DNA from: Sphingomonas echinoides
GTDB taxonomy: Bacteria > Pseudomonadota > Alphaproteobacteria > Sphingomonadales > Sphingomonadaceae
Length of the DNA stretch: 64,000 nucleotides
Reading direction: 5' to 3'
NCBI RefSeq assembly: GCF_029623395.1
Contig: NZ_JAPYKK010000001.1
Span: forward strand, 248,001 to 312,000
This document shows, piece by piece, positions 17,231-26,349 of this stretch. The notes under the pieces are model-generated. The model was not told the origin of the DNA and did not search any database. It saw only the letters and a list, made by a program, of their open reading frames with translations. Numbering within the stretch: the stretch's first letter is position 1; each line of letters starts with the position of its first letter. The translations under genes and the position numbers were made by a program.

Positions 17231-17911
17231 ATGGTGCGCGCATTCCTCCTCTCGCTGGCCCAGCTCGGCGATCGCCGAATCCTGGCCGTGTTTCTCAAGT
17301 CGCTGGCGGTCACGGTGGTGTTGATCGCCGCCTTCGGTGCCGCCTTATGGTATGGCGCGACGCACCTGGCGGCGGGATGGGGTTGGGACACGACATCGGG
17401 CGGGCTGCTCGGCGCCGTTGCGCTGCTTGCCGCCTTCGGAGTCAGCTGGCTGCTGTTCCGCGCGATCGCGATCGGCGTAATGGGCGTGTTCGCGGACGAT
17501 GTCGTCGTCGCGGTCGAAGCGCGGCATTACCCGAAGGCGCTCGCCACCGCGCAGAACCTGTCGATCGCGCGCGGGATCGGACTCGGGCTGCGCTCGGCGG
17601 GACGCGCGATCCTGATCAACCTGGCGCTGGCGCCGGTGTATGTCGGCTTGCTCGTCACCGGGGTCGGCACGTGGCTGCTGTTCTTTCTCGTCAACGGCTG
17701 GCTGCTCGGGCTCGACCTCGGGACGATGGTGGCCGCGCGGCACGTGCCGTCTGCGATGATGCGAGACTGGCGCAAGACCGGCGCGGTCGACCGGTTCGCC
17801 CTGGGGGTTGCGGGGACCGCGCTGTTCATGGTTCCGTTCCTCAACCTGTTCGCCCCGATCCTGGGCGCGGCAATGGCGACACATCTGTTCCATGAAAGAC
17901 GTTCGGTATGA
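17231..17911 (+). CDS. EI24/CysZ-like membrane protein
   Basis: A 226-residue protein with about four to six hydrophobic segments and the EI24-domain layout: FLLSLAQLGDRRILAVFLKS at the start, a long middle with NLALAPVYVGLL and LFFLVNGWLLGLDLG, and VPFLNLFAPILGAAMATHLF at the end. EI24-domain proteins include the CysZ sulfate channel, but alphaproteobacterial members are mostly uncharacterised. No cysteine biosynthesis genes lie nearby, so the substrate is open. Confidence 0.8.
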   Translation: MVRAFLLSLAQLGDRRILAVFLKSLAVTVVLIAAFGAALWYGATHLAAGWGWDTTSGGLLGAVALLAAFGVSWLLFRAIAIGVMGVFADDVVVAVEARHYPKALATAQNLSIARGIGLGLRSAGRAILINLALAPVYVGLLVTGVGTWLLFFLVNGWLLGLDLGTMVAARHVPSAMMRDWRKTGAVDRFALGVAGTALFMVPFLNLFAPILGAAMATHLFHERRSV

Positions 17912-17939
17912 CGAATCGCGTTACCACGGGCCGGAGACC

Positions 17940-18305
17940 GTGAAGAAGCTGGCCGGATCAGCACTGCTGCTGGCGGTGCTGGGCGGGTGCGCGTCCACCG
18001 CGACGAGCATCCCCGTCGCGCGTGCGCCGATCATTCCCATTCCGACGGGTACGGGCCTCGGTCAGGTCGTCGGCGCGACCGCGGCCAACCTGACGCGGAT
18101 GTTCGGCACGCCGATCGCGGACGTGCGCGAAGGCACCGCGCGCAAACTCCAGTTCAGCAACGCGACCTGCGTCCTCGACACCTATCTCTATCCCAAGGGG
18201 AAAGCCGAGCCGGTCGTCACCTATCTCGACACGCGGCAGACCGACGGATCGCCGATCGACCGCGCGAGTTGCGTGGGGGCGTTGCAGATCGGGCGCCGGA
18301 AGTAG
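17940..18305 (+). CDS. Small lipoprotein, unknown function
   Basis: A 121-residue lipoprotein starting at GTG 17940: a basic start (KKLAG), hydrophobic stretch and lipobox VLGGC (Cys at about 17). The mature part has LGQVVGATAANLTRMFGTPIADVREG followed by a strand region with one Cys pair (TCVLDTYLYPKG, then RASCVGAL), a layout seen in many small sphingomonad periplasmic proteins. An in-frame ATG at 17892, inside the EI24 gene, would put 16 extra residues before the signal and is less likely. Confidence 0.75.
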   Translation: MKKLAGSALLLAVLGGCASTATSIPVARAPIIPIPTGTGLGQVVGATAANLTRMFGTPIADVREGTARKLQFSNATCVLDTYLYPKGKAEPVVTYLDTRQTDGSPIDRASCVGALQIGRRK

Positions 18306-18320
18306 GGGGCTTCTCGCAGG

Positions 18321-18529
18321 CCCCTCCCCTTCAGGAGTATCGGGTGAACAGCGCGCCGCGCTCTTGAGGTCATGCTGGCAGCATGACCGACCCGACACTG
18401 GGTTGGGTTGGGCCGCTTTAAAGCCCCTCCCCTTCAGGGGAGGGGTTGGGGGTGGGGCTGTGTCTCGCAGAGAGGTTCGTTCTGCTGGACTTCCCCACCC
18501 CAACCCCTCCCCTGAAGGGGAGGGGCTTT
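18321..18529. repeat. GC-rich palindromic repeats, family 1 (fragment plus full copy)
   Basis: A hairpin-end fragment lies at 18321-18336. The full unit at 18422-18529 has hairpins at 18424-18445 and 18504-18525 and the core GTGTCTCGCAGAGAGG. It is the inverted partner of the copy at 15985-16090, with about 2.3 kb between them. Nothing else is recognised in this 227-base gap between the lipoprotein gene and queG. Confidence 0.9.
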
Positions 18530-18532
18530 AGA

Positions 18533-19615
18533 CTAGGAGAGGCGTGCCAGCGCCCATTCGGCGGCTTCCGCCACGACCGTGTCCGGATCGTCGCGCAACG
18601 CCTGTACGCGTTCGATCAACCCGGTGTCCCCGCTGTTGCCAGCGGCGATCAGGCAGTTGCGGATCATCTTGTTGCGGCCGATCCGCTTGATCGGCGAGCC
18701 GGCGAAAACCTGACGAAAGCTCGCGTCGTCCAGCGCGAGCAGATCCGCCAGCCGGGGGGCGACCATCTCCGCGCGGGGCAGGAACGCGCGGTTCGCGGCG
18801 GCGCGTTCGGCAAACTTGTTCCACGGGCAGACCGACAGGCAATCATCGCACCCGTAGATGCGGTTGCCGATGCTTTCGCGGAATTCATGCGGGATCGGCC
18901 CCGCATGCTCGATCGTCAGATACGAGATGCACCGTCGCGCATCGAGCCGATAGGGCGCGGGGAACGCATCGGTCGGGCACGCGCGCTGGCAAGCGTCGCA
19001 GGACCCGCATCGATCGATGACGCTTTTTTCTTCCCCCTCCCCCATCTCCGCTGGGGAAACCCCTTCGAACACATCCGCCTCGAGCGTGGTGTAGATCGCC
19101 CCCAGGAACAGCCAGGACCCATGGTCGCGGCTGACCAGATTGGTGTGCTTCCCTTGCCACCCCAGCCCCGCCGCCGCCGCGAGCGGCTTTTCCATCACCG
19201 GCGCGGTATCGACGAACACCTTGAGGTCGGTCCCCGGCACTTCCGCCACAAGCCACCGCGCGAGCGCCTTGAGCGCGCGCTTCACCACGTCGTGATAGTC
19301 GCCCCCCTGCGCATAGACCGAGATTCGCCCGATCTCGCCGTGATCCGCCAGCGCCAAAGGATCGACGGCGGGCGCATAGCTCATGCCGAGCGCGATCACG
19401 CTGCGGACTTCGGGCCACAACGCTACAGGGCTCTCGCGCTGGTGCGCGCGCTCCTCCATCCAGATCATGTCGCCGTGCATCCCGCCCCCAAGCCACGCGT
19501 GGAGGCGCGCCGCGGTTTGCGGGGCGGCATCCGCGCGCGCGACCCCACAGGCGACGAACCCCAATTCGCTCGCCTTGGCGCGGAGCCGCTGCAACAGTGT
19601 CTTGTCTTCCTGCAC
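18533..19615 (-). CDS. queG: Epoxyqueuosine reductase
   Basis: A 360-residue cobalamin- and Fe-S-dependent enzyme that makes the last step to queuosine in tRNA wobble position 34. Two 4Fe-4S motifs are visible: [12 protein letters not shown] (C203, C206, C209, C213) and CDDCLSVCP (C256, C259, C263), with a further Cys at 229. Length and motif spacing match QueG. Confidence 0.96.
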   Translation of the reverse strand: MQEDKTLLQRLRAKASELGFVACGVARADAAPQTAARLHAWLGGGMHGDMIWMEERAHQRESPVALWPEVRSVIALGMSYAPAVDPLALADHGEIGRISVYAQGGDYHDVVKRALKALARWLVAEVPGTDLKVFVDTAPVMEKPLAAAAGLGWQGKHTNLVSRDHGSWLFLGAIYTTLEADVFEGVSPAEMGEGEEKSVIDRCGSCDACQRACPTDAFPAPYRLDARRCISYLTIEHAGPIPHEFRESIGNRIYGCDDCLSVCPWNKFAERAAANRAFLPRAEMVAPRLADLLALDDASFRQVFAGSPIKRIGRNKMIRNCLIAAGNSGDTGLIERVQALRDDPDTVVAEAAEWALARLS

Positions 19616-19657
19616 CCGGCCCCGCTACCACGAGCGGGGCTATCTGGGGAATTGGCG

Positions 19658-20590
19658 TTGCGGCAGGATCTTGCGGTCGACGCATCGGGCTTGGTCAAAC
19701 TGTTCGGCGGACGGCGTGTGGTCGACAGGGTCGATATCGCGGTGCCCAAGGGGGCGATCTACGGCGTCCTCGGGCCCAACGGCGCTGGAAAGACCACGAC
19801 GCTGCGGATGCTGCTCGGGATCATCGAACCCGATTCCGGGTATCGCACCCTGCTCGGGCATGATCGCCCGCGCGAAGCGAGCGACCGCGTCGGGTATCTC
19901 CCCGAGGAACGCGGCCTGTATCCGGCGATGCGCGCGAAGGACGCGATCGCGTTCATGGGCGCGCTGCGCGGGCTCGATCTCAAGACCGGGCGCAAGCGCG
20001 CGGTGGCGTTGCTCGAAACCGCCGGGCTGGGCCACGCGGTCGACACCAAGATCCGCAAGCTCTCGAAGGGCATGGCGCAACTCGTCCAGTTGCTTGGCTC
20101 GGTCGTCCACCAGCCCGACCTGCTCGTGCTCGACGAACCCTTTTCGGGGCTCGATCCGGTCAATCAGGAACGGCTCGAGGCGCTGATCCTCGCCGAACGC
20201 GACCGCGGCGCGACGATCCTGTTTTCCACCCACGTCATGGCGCATGCCGAGCGGCTGTGCGACCGGCTCGCGATCATCGCGGGTGGAAAGCGCCGGTTCG
20301 AGGGCACCGTCGGCGACGCACGCGCGATGCTGCCGATGCGCGCGCTGTATACGCCGACGCGTAACGACAGCGGTCTCGCGGGGCAATTGCCCCCCGATGC
20401 AGAGCCGGTCGGCGACGGCTGGCGCTTTACCGTCCCCGAAGACGGCGTAGAGCGGATCCTCTCTGCGCTGATCGCTGCGGGCCATGGCATATCGGGCCTG
20501 TCAATCGAACGGCCGTCGCTCCACGACGTGTTCGTCAAGGTCGTCGGCCAGGCGGCGCTGGACGATGCCGCCGGGGAGAAGACCGCATGA
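19658..20590 (+). CDS. ABC exporter ATP-binding subunit
   Basis: A 310-residue ATPase of the ABC-2/NatA group. Walker A GPNGAGKTT at 39-47, the Q-loop region near YLPEERGLYP, signature LSKGM, and Walker B LLVLDEPFSGLD are all present, followed by a C-terminal extension of about 80 residues typical of NatA-like proteins. The start is a TTG at 19658 with GGGGA eight bases before it; a second TTG at 19652 is too close. It overlaps the permease (ATGA at 20587). Confidence 0.92.
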   Translation: MRQDLAVDASGLVKLFGGRRVVDRVDIAVPKGAIYGVLGPNGAGKTTTLRMLLGIIEPDSGYRTLLGHDRPREASDRVGYLPEERGLYPAMRAKDAIAFMGALRGLDLKTGRKRAVALLETAGLGHAVDTKIRKLSKGMAQLVQLLGSVVHQPDLLVLDEPFSGLDPVNQERLEALILAERDRGATILFSTHVMAHAERLCDRLAIIAGGKRRFEGTVGDARAMLPMRALYTPTRNDSGLAGQLPPDAEPVGDGWRFTVPEDGVERILSALIAAGHGISGLSIERPSLHDVFVKVVGQAALDDAAGEKTA

Positions 20591-21843
20591 GCCGGTTTCG
20601 CATTCTGCTCCGCCAGATCTGGACGATCGCGCGGCGGGACTTCGTCGCGACGGTGTTCACCCCGACCTTCCTGATCTTCCTGCTCGCGCCCGTGGTGATG
20701 GGGTCGTTCGGCGCGATCGGTGGTCTCGGCGCGAACGCCGCCTCCAAGGGGGCGGAAGCCAAGACGCGGATCGTGGCGATCGTCGATCCGGCGCGCAGCG
20801 CGGACGTCGCTACGATCGACCAGCGCCTGCGGCGGCTGTACCGCCAGTCCGAGGAAGCGCCGCCGGTGCTCGAGACGGTTGCCCCCGCCGCCGACCCGGC
20901 AGCGCAAGCGCGCGCGCTGTTCGACGACACGCGCGTCGACGTGGTTGCGGTTTTGTACGGTCCACTGACCACCCCGCAACTGCTGTACACGCCGACGAGC
21001 CTGCGTTCGGCCGATTATCTCGCGCTTCTGGCGGAGGACGTGGCGCGCGCGGATCGTAGCGGGATCGCGCCGCTCAGCACCCCGACCAGGACGGTGATTT
21101 CGCGCACCGCCCCGTCCCTGCGCGGGGCGAGCGCGTCCGCGTTCTTTGCGGTGTTCGGCTTGTTTTTCCTGACCCTGCTGCTCGCGGGACAAGTGGTGAG
21201 CGGCGTTGCGGAGGAGCGCAGCAACAAGGTGATCGAGGTGCTGGCGGCGGCGGTCCCGCTCGAATCGGTATTCTTCGGCAAGCTGCTCGGCACGTTCGGG
21301 GTCGCGGTGCTGTTCCTCGTGTTCTGGGGCACGCTGATCAGCCAGGCGAGCATGCTGATGCCGGCCAATGTCGCCGTCGGTCTTGCGGGTTTGACCCCTG
21401 CGCTGGGGTTGCCGGTCTTTACCGCGCTGTTCTTCGCTTATTTCACCATGGCGTACATGCTGCTCGGCGCGGTGTTCCTCGGGGTCGGCGCGCAGGCGGC
21501 GAGCGTGCGCGAGATCCAGCTGCTGTCGTTGCCGATCACGCTGATCCAGGTGGCGATGTTCGGGCTGGGCGCGGTTGCGGTGTCCAAACCCGACAGCTGG
21601 CTCAGCACCTTCGCCGCAATCTTCCCGCTGAGTTCGCCATATTACATGGCGGGTCGCGCGGCGCAGTCGGACAGTCTCGGTATCCACTTGCTCGCGTTGC
21701 TGTGGCAGGCGCTGTGGGTCGCGATCTTCATCGCGGTCGGGGTGCGCGCGTTCCGCCGGGGCGTGTTGCAATCGGGGAGCGGCACGTTCCGCTGGAAGCG
21801 CCGGCGGGCCGCGCACAACGCTGTTGACACGGCTGTCAGTTAG
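20587..21843 (+). CDS. ABC-2 exporter permease (NatB-like)
   Basis: A 418-residue membrane protein. One helix near residues 20-42 is followed by a large periplasmic domain (about 45-175), then five or so helices in the C-terminal half, beginning with FFAVFGLFFLTLLLAGQVV and EERSNKVIEVLAAAVPLESVFFGK, the ABC-2/NatB signature region. It forms the export channel with the preceding ATPase. Substrate unknown; NatAB exports Na+ in Bacillus, but many relatives act on other compounds. Confidence 0.9.
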   Translation: MSRFRILLRQIWTIARRDFVATVFTPTFLIFLLAPVVMGSFGAIGGLGANAASKGAEAKTRIVAIVDPARSADVATIDQRLRRLYRQSEEAPPVLETVAPAADPAAQARALFDDTRVDVVAVLYGPLTTPQLLYTPTSLRSADYLALLAEDVARADRSGIAPLSTPTRTVISRTAPSLRGASASAFFAVFGLFFLTLLLAGQVVSGVAEERSNKVIEVLAAAVPLESVFFGKLLGTFGVAVLFLVFWGTLISQASMLMPANVAVGLAGLTPALGLPVFTALFFAYFTMAYMLLGAVFLGVGAQAASVREIQLLSLPITLIQVAMFGLGAVAVSKPDSWLSTFAAIFPLSSPYYMAGRAAQSDSLGIHLLALLWQALWVAIFIAVGVRAFRRGVLQSGSGTFRWKRRRAAHNAVDTAVS

Positions 21844-21875
21844 AGGTCTGCTCACTCCAAAATCAGGAGAGAGCC

Positions 21876-23123
21876 ATGGCCACAGCAGCGATCGAGTCGG
21901 ACTCCGTCAGCCCGTTGCCCGTCGATCCGTTCGACGTCAGCCGTCCCGAACTGTACCGCGACGACGTGTGGCAGGCGCCCTTCCGGGAGCTGCGCGCGAA
22001 CAGCCCGGTCCACTACGTCGCGCAGTCCGACTTCGGACCCTATTGGTCGATCTCCAGTTACAAGCCGATCGTCGCGGTCGAATCGCTCCCCGATCTCTAT
22101 TCGAGCCAGGCGGGCGGAATCACCATCGCCGATTTCATCGAGGACCGCGGCGACGTGAAAATGCCGATGTTCATCGCGATGGACCGGCCCAAGCACACCG
22201 GCCAGCGCCGCACCGTCGCCCCCGCCTTCACCCCGTCCGAGATGGTGCGGATGACCGACACCATCCGCGCCCGCACCTCCGAGATCCTCGACGGGCTCGA
22301 CTGGAACACTCCGTTCGACTGGGTCGACCGCGTGTCGGTCGAACTCACGACGCAAATGCTTGCGATTCTGTTCGATTTCCCATGGGAGGACCGGCGCAAG
22401 CTGACCTTCTGGTCCGATTGGGCGGGCGACATCGAGATGGTCAAGACCGCCGAACTGCGCGCGCAGCGGTTGCAGCACATGTATGATTGCGGCGGCTATT
22501 TTCAGAAGCTGTGGAACGACAAGGTCGGCAAGGAACCGACCCCTGACCTGATTTCGATGATGATCCATTCCGACGCGATGGCGGAAATGGACCAGATGGA
22601 ATTCCTCGGAAACCTGATCCTGCTGATCGTCGGGGGCAACGACACGACACGCAACACGATGAGCGCGGTCGCTTATGGGCTCGACCGGTTTCCGGACGCC
22701 CGCGCCAAGCTGGAGGCCGACCCCGGGCTGATCCACAATGCGGTGCAGGAGATCGTCCGCTGGCAGACCCCGCTCGCGCATATGCGCCGGACCGCGACGG
22801 TGGACAGCGAGCTCGAGGGGCAGCGGATCGCGGCCGGGGACAAACTGATCCTGTGGTACATTTCCGCCAACCGCGACGAGAGCGTGTTCGAGGATGCCGA
22901 CAGCATCCTGGTCGATCGCCCCAATGCGCGGCGGCACCTTGCGTTCGGACACGGCATCCATCGCTGCGTCGGCGCGCGGCTGGCGGAATTGCAAGTGTAT
23001 GTCCTGCTGGAAGAAATGGCCAAGCGGCGAATGCGCGTCAACGTGGTCGGCGCGCCCGAGCGGGTGGCGGCGTGCTTCGTCCATGGGTATCGCAAGCTGC
23101 CGGTGGAAATCAGCCGCTATTGA
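21876..23123 (+). CDS. Cytochrome P450, CYP153-like
   Basis: A 415-residue soluble bacterial P450. Haem-binding FGHGIHRCVG has the ligand C364; the I-helix carries GGNDTTRN (253-260); the K-helix is EIVR (292-295). The N-terminal half (PKHTGQRRTVAPAF) and LWYISANRDESVF resemble CYP153 alkane hydroxylases, which oxidise terminal C-H bonds. That assignment is from pattern memory and needs a tree. No ferredoxin or ferredoxin reductase gene is adjacent, so redox partners must come from elsewhere. It starts 32 bases after the ABC permease. Confidence 0.85.
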   Translation: MATAAIESDSVSPLPVDPFDVSRPELYRDDVWQAPFRELRANSPVHYVAQSDFGPYWSISSYKPIVAVESLPDLYSSQAGGITIADFIEDRGDVKMPMFIAMDRPKHTGQRRTVAPAFTPSEMVRMTDTIRARTSEILDGLDWNTPFDWVDRVSVELTTQMLAILFDFPWEDRRKLTFWSDWAGDIEMVKTAELRAQRLQHMYDCGGYFQKLWNDKVGKEPTPDLISMMIHSDAMAEMDQMEFLGNLILLIVGGNDTTRNTMSAVAYGLDRFPDARAKLEADPGLIHNAVQEIVRWQTPLAHMRRTATVDSELEGQRIAAGDKLILWYISANRDESVFEDADSILVDRPNARRHLAFGHGIHRCVGARLAELQVYVLLEEMAKRRMRVNVVGAPERVAACFVHGYRKLPVEISRY

Positions 23124-23208
23124 GCCGCGGTCGGGTGCGTCGGCTTGGCGAAGGCGTGCGTAGCTCCCACATGAGGGTGCGTACCCCTTGCCTGTTTAGG
23201 ACCATTCG

Positions 23209-23700
23209 ATGCACGATCGCCGCCATTTCCTGACGCTTGCTGGTTCAGGCGTTGCCGCTTTCGCGCTGTTCGGATGCAAAAGCGCCACCGCTGGACCGCC
23301 CGAGACGTTCGAGGTCACGCTGAGCGACGCCGCATGGAAAAAGAAACTGTCGCCCGCCGCCTACCGCGTGCTGCGCCAGGAAGGCACCGAGACGCCGTAC
23401 ACCAGCCCGCTCAACGGCGAGCATCGTGCGGGGATCTTTTCGTGCGGCGGCTGCGCCCTACCCGCGTTCTCGTCCAAGACCAAGTTCGAGAGCGGGACCG
23501 GCTGGCCGAGCTTCTGGGCGCCCTTGCCCAATGCGGTGCGCAACCGCGTCGACGGGTCGCTCGGGATGGAGCGCACCGAGGTCCACTGCCGCCGTTGCGG
23601 CGGGCATCTCGGGCATGTGTTCGACGACGGCCCCAAGCCCACCGGCAAGCGCTATTGCATGAATGGCGTCGCGATGACCTTCACCCCCGGCAAGGCGTAA
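23209..23700 (+). CDS. msrB: Exported lipoprotein methionine-R-sulfoxide reductase
   Basis: A 163-residue MsrB that repairs methionine-R-sulfoxide. The N-terminus DRRHFLTLAGSGVAAFALFGC is a lipoprotein (possibly Tat-type, RRxFL) signal with the lipobox Cys at 23, so it works in the periplasm. Structural zinc cysteines are C79/C82 and C127/C130; the catalytic Cys is C150 in RYCMNG. The window SGTGWPSFW is the substrate pocket. The usual second Cys for recycling is not obvious. Confidence 0.94.
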   Translation: MHDRRHFLTLAGSGVAAFALFGCKSATAGPPETFEVTLSDAAWKKKLSPAAYRVLRQEGTETPYTSPLNGEHRAGIFSCGGCALPAFSSKTKFESGTGWPSFWAPLPNAVRNRVDGSLGMERTEVHCRRCGGHLGHVFDDGPKPTGKRYCMNGVAMTFTPGKA

Positions 23701-24158
23701 CGCCGCCGGGGCCGCCCACGGCCGCGGCATCGCGCGCTTCGCGGTATCCGGGGCAGCCGCACTCTATTCGGTTAACGTAGCCATCACGCCGCCCCTGATC
23801 GACGTTGAGCCGAGGCTGTAGCGCACCGCCCGCGTACGGTCCTTGTCATGAATGTTCGCCAGGCGATCTCGACAACGGTGGTTTCAAACGCACGCGACGT
23901 TTCGCGGGCGCCGAAGTCGACGCGCTCGAACACCGTCCGGCATACGCTATCGCGATGCGGTATCGCTCGAGTTCCCTGCAAGCGGTCTACCTCAAGACGA
24001 ATCCGTACCGTCTCCGGCGTCTTCGGCGTGGCATTGCTCGGGATGCCGTCGACGTGTTAACGTTATCATGCGGCGGCGTTTGCAGCGCTGCCGACGGCGG
24101 CGCGCTAGACCAATGACCGGATCAATCCGGCCCCGCGTGATGAAGAGTAAGGATCGGC
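23701..24158. other. Intergenic region before the alpha-glucuronidase gene
   Basis: A 458-base stretch with no convincing gene. Short open frames here have unnatural Arg/Ser/Thr-rich composition and no start signal. The only recognisable element is the LacI-type operator palindrome at 24055-24068. The promoter of the alpha-glucuronidase gene should lie around it. Confidence 0.5.
24055..24068. promoter_or_regulatory. LacI-type operator upstream of the alpha-glucuronidase gene
   Basis: TGTTAACGTTATCA is an almost perfect palindrome (6 of 7 positions per half site) with the central CG typical of LacI/GalR-family operators. It lies 91 bases before the glucuronidase start. It resembles the known Caulobacter xyl operator core TGTTAGCGCTACCA (recalled, not searched) and the second site here at 32829-32842. 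The LacI regulator at 26350 is the obvious candidate binder. Confidence 0.6.
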
Positions 24159-26297
24159 ATGTCGAATACTTTGAAACGAGGCCTTTTTGCTTGCCTCCTG
24201 GCAAGTGTCGCCACACCGGCACTGGCCGAGGATGGATATGATCTGTGGCTCCGCTATCATCCCCTCGCGACGTCTGGCGTCATCGACGCCGCGACCGTCG
24301 CGGTGCTGGGCGACACGCCGACGCTGAAAGTCGCTGGACAGGAAGTGCAGCGGGGCTTGGCGGGGCTCTCGGCGCATCATGTACAGTTCGGCACTGCGAT
24401 CCGTTCGGGCGGGGTCGTCCTCGCCTTGGCGACGGAACCACGGTTGCAGGCGCTCGGGCTCAAGACCGACGCGCTGGGCAGTGAAGGCTATCTCGTCCGG
24501 TCGGTCGATCTCGACGGACGTCGCGTCACGCTCGTTACCGCGAATAGCGATCACGGCGTGCTGTACGGCGCGTTCGCGCTGTTGCGCTGGGTCCAGACCG
24601 GGCATCCGGTGTCCGCCGCGAACCTCACCTCGACGCCGCACATAGCGCTGCGCGTGCTCGACCATTGGGACAATCTCGATGGGACGGTCGAGCGCGGCTA
24701 TTCCGGACAGTCGCTGTGGGACTGGTGGACGCTCCCCGACTATCGCGACCCGCGCTACACCGATTATGCGCGTGCCAACGCCTCGATCGGAATCAACGGC
24801 AGCGTCCTCAACAACGTCAACGCCAAAGCCGAGAGCCTTACGCCATTCTACATCGCCAAGGCGGCGGCACTTGCCGATATCTTCCGACCCTATGGCATCA
24901 AGGTCTATCTCTCGGCGCGCTTCTCCGCGCCGATCGAACTTGGCGGGTTGAAGACCGCCGACCCGCTCGACCCCGCGGTCGCGGCATGGTGGCGCGCCAA
25001 GGCGGACGAAATCTACCGCGCGATTCCCGACTTCGGCGGCTTCCTGGTGAAAGCCAATTCGGAAGGCCAACCCGGCCCGCAGGACTACCACCGCACGCAT
25101 GCCTACGGCGCGAACATGCTCGCCGCCGCGGTCGCGCCGCACAAGGGAATCGTGATGTGGCGCGCGTTCGTCTACGCGCAGGAAAACGCCGAGGACCGCG
25201 CCAAGCAGGCGTATGACGACTTCCATCCGCTCGACGGCAAGTTCGCGTCGAACGTCATCGTTCAGGTCAAGAACGGCGCGATCGATTTCCAGCCGCGCGA
25301 GCCGTTCCATCCGCTGTTCGGGGGCATGCCCAAGACGCCGCTGATGATGGAATTCCAGATCACCAAGGAATATCTCGGGCAGGCGACGCACCTCGCCTAT
25401 CTCGGCCCGTTATTCGAGGAGACGCTACGCGCGGATACGCTCGCGCAGGGGACGGGGTCGACCGTCGCGCGGGTCGTCGACGGCACGCTCGATCATCACG
25501 CGCTGACCGGCATGGCGGGCGTCGCCAACATCGGGCGCGATCGCGACTGGTCGGGGTCGACCTTCAACCAGGCCAATTGGTACGCGTTCGGGCGGTTCGC
25601 GTGGAACCCCGACGACACGTCCGACGCGATCGCGCGCGATTGGGCGGCGATGACGTTTGACCCTGCCCCCGCGACCGTGGCGCCGGTCGTGCGGATGATG
25701 GCGGGGTCGCGCGAGGCGGTGGTCGATTACATGACGCCGCTTGGTCTGGCACACGTCATGGCGACCGGGCATCATTATGGGCCGGGGCCGTGGATTTCGG
25801 ATCTCAAGCGGCCTGAATGGAACCCTTATTACTATCACCGCACGACCCGGGATGCGATCGGCGTGGAACGCGGGCCGAAGGGCAATGCGGCCACCGCGCA
25901 ATATGCACCGGCGCTCGCACGGCAACTGGCGGACCCGAAGACCACCCCCGAACGCGACCTGTTGTGGTTCCACCGTGTGCCGTGGACCTACCGGCTGCGG
26001 TCCGGCGAAACGCTGTGGCAGGGAATGGTCGGTCGATATGATCGCGGTGTCGCGGCTGTCGCCGACATGCGCGCGGACTGGGACGCGCTCCGGCCACGGA
26101 TAGATCCGACGCGCTACGCCAAGACCGAGAGCTTCCTCGGCATCCAGCAGCGCGAGGCAGCGTGGTGGCGCGATGCGAGCCTGGCCTATTGGATGTCGGT
26201 CAACGGTCTGCCGCTCCCGGCCGGCGTCAGGCCGCCCGCGCATGATCTCGACTGGTACAAGGCGCAGAAATTCCCCTATGCACCCGGTAACCCCTGA
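24159..26297 (+). CDS. aguA: Alpha-glucuronidase, GH67
   Basis: A 712-residue exported enzyme (signal peptide 1-23, cut near ALA-ED) that removes 4-O-methyl-glucuronic acid from the ends of glucuronoxylan oligosaccharides. Catalytic acid E302 lies in KANSEGQPGP; the paired bases D376 (AIDFQ) and E404 (TKEYLG) have the spacing known for GH67. The signal peptide places it in the periplasm. Good Shine-Dalgarno AAGGATCGGC. It is under a putative LacI operator and directly precedes the LacI gene. Confidence 0.95.
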   Translation: MSNTLKRGLFACLLASVATPALAEDGYDLWLRYHPLATSGVIDAATVAVLGDTPTLKVAGQEVQRGLAGLSAHHVQFGTAIRSGGVVLALATEPRLQALGLKTDALGSEGYLVRSVDLDGRRVTLVTANSDHGVLYGAFALLRWVQTGHPVSAANLTSTPHIALRVLDHWDNLDGTVERGYSGQSLWDWWTLPDYRDPRYTDYARANASIGINGSVLNNVNAKAESLTPFYIAKAAALADIFRPYGIKVYLSARFSAPIELGGLKTADPLDPAVAAWWRAKADEIYRAIPDFGGFLVKANSEGQPGPQDYHRTHAYGANMLAAAVAPHKGIVMWRAFVYAQENAEDRAKQAYDDFHPLDGKFASNVIVQVKNGAIDFQPREPFHPLFGGMPKTPLMMEFQITKEYLGQATHLAYLGPLFEETLRADTLAQGTGSTVARVVDGTLDHHALTGMAGVANIGRDRDWSGSTFNQANWYAFGRFAWNPDDTSDAIARDWAAMTFDPAPATVAPVVRMMAGSREAVVDYMTPLGLAHVMATGHHYGPGPWISDLKRPEWNPYYYHRTTRDAIGVERGPKGNAATAQYAPALARQLADPKTTPERDLLWFHRVPWTYRLRSGETLWQGMVGRYDRGVAAVADMRADWDALRPRIDPTRYAKTESFLGIQQREAAWWRDASLAYWMSVNGLPLPAGVRPPAHDLDWYKAQKFPYAPGNP

Positions 26298-26310
26298 CTT
26301 GCCGACTGCG

Positions 26311-26324
26311 TGACGTTGGCGTCA
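26311..26324. promoter_or_regulatory. Possible autoregulatory operator of the LacI gene
   Basis: TGACGTTGGCGTCA has perfect 5-bp inverted arms and lies 26 bases before the LacI start. It overlaps a weak promoter candidate (TTGCCG at 26299, TCATAG at 26322). It differs from the other two operators at the centre, so it is either a weak site or unrelated. Confidence 0.3.
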
Positions 26325-26349
26325 TAGTCCCCGCAACGAAAGGACCCGA

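Noticed and set aside
17892..18305. Earlier ATG start for the small lipoprotein
   Set aside because: It would add 16 charged residues before the lipoprotein signal and lie inside the preceding gene; GTG 17940 gives a normal signal and has GGAG upstream.
18446..19657. In-frame upstream extension of the ABC ATPase gene through the queG region
   Set aside because: The extension is antisense to queG and crosses a repeat; no start or domain supports a fusion. The ATPase starts at the TTG 19658.
23801..24116. Possible small genes between msrB and the glucuronidase gene
   Set aside because: Several overlapping short frames exist on the plus strand, all with Arg/Ser/Thr-rich composition, no Shine-Dalgarno and no recognisable domain.
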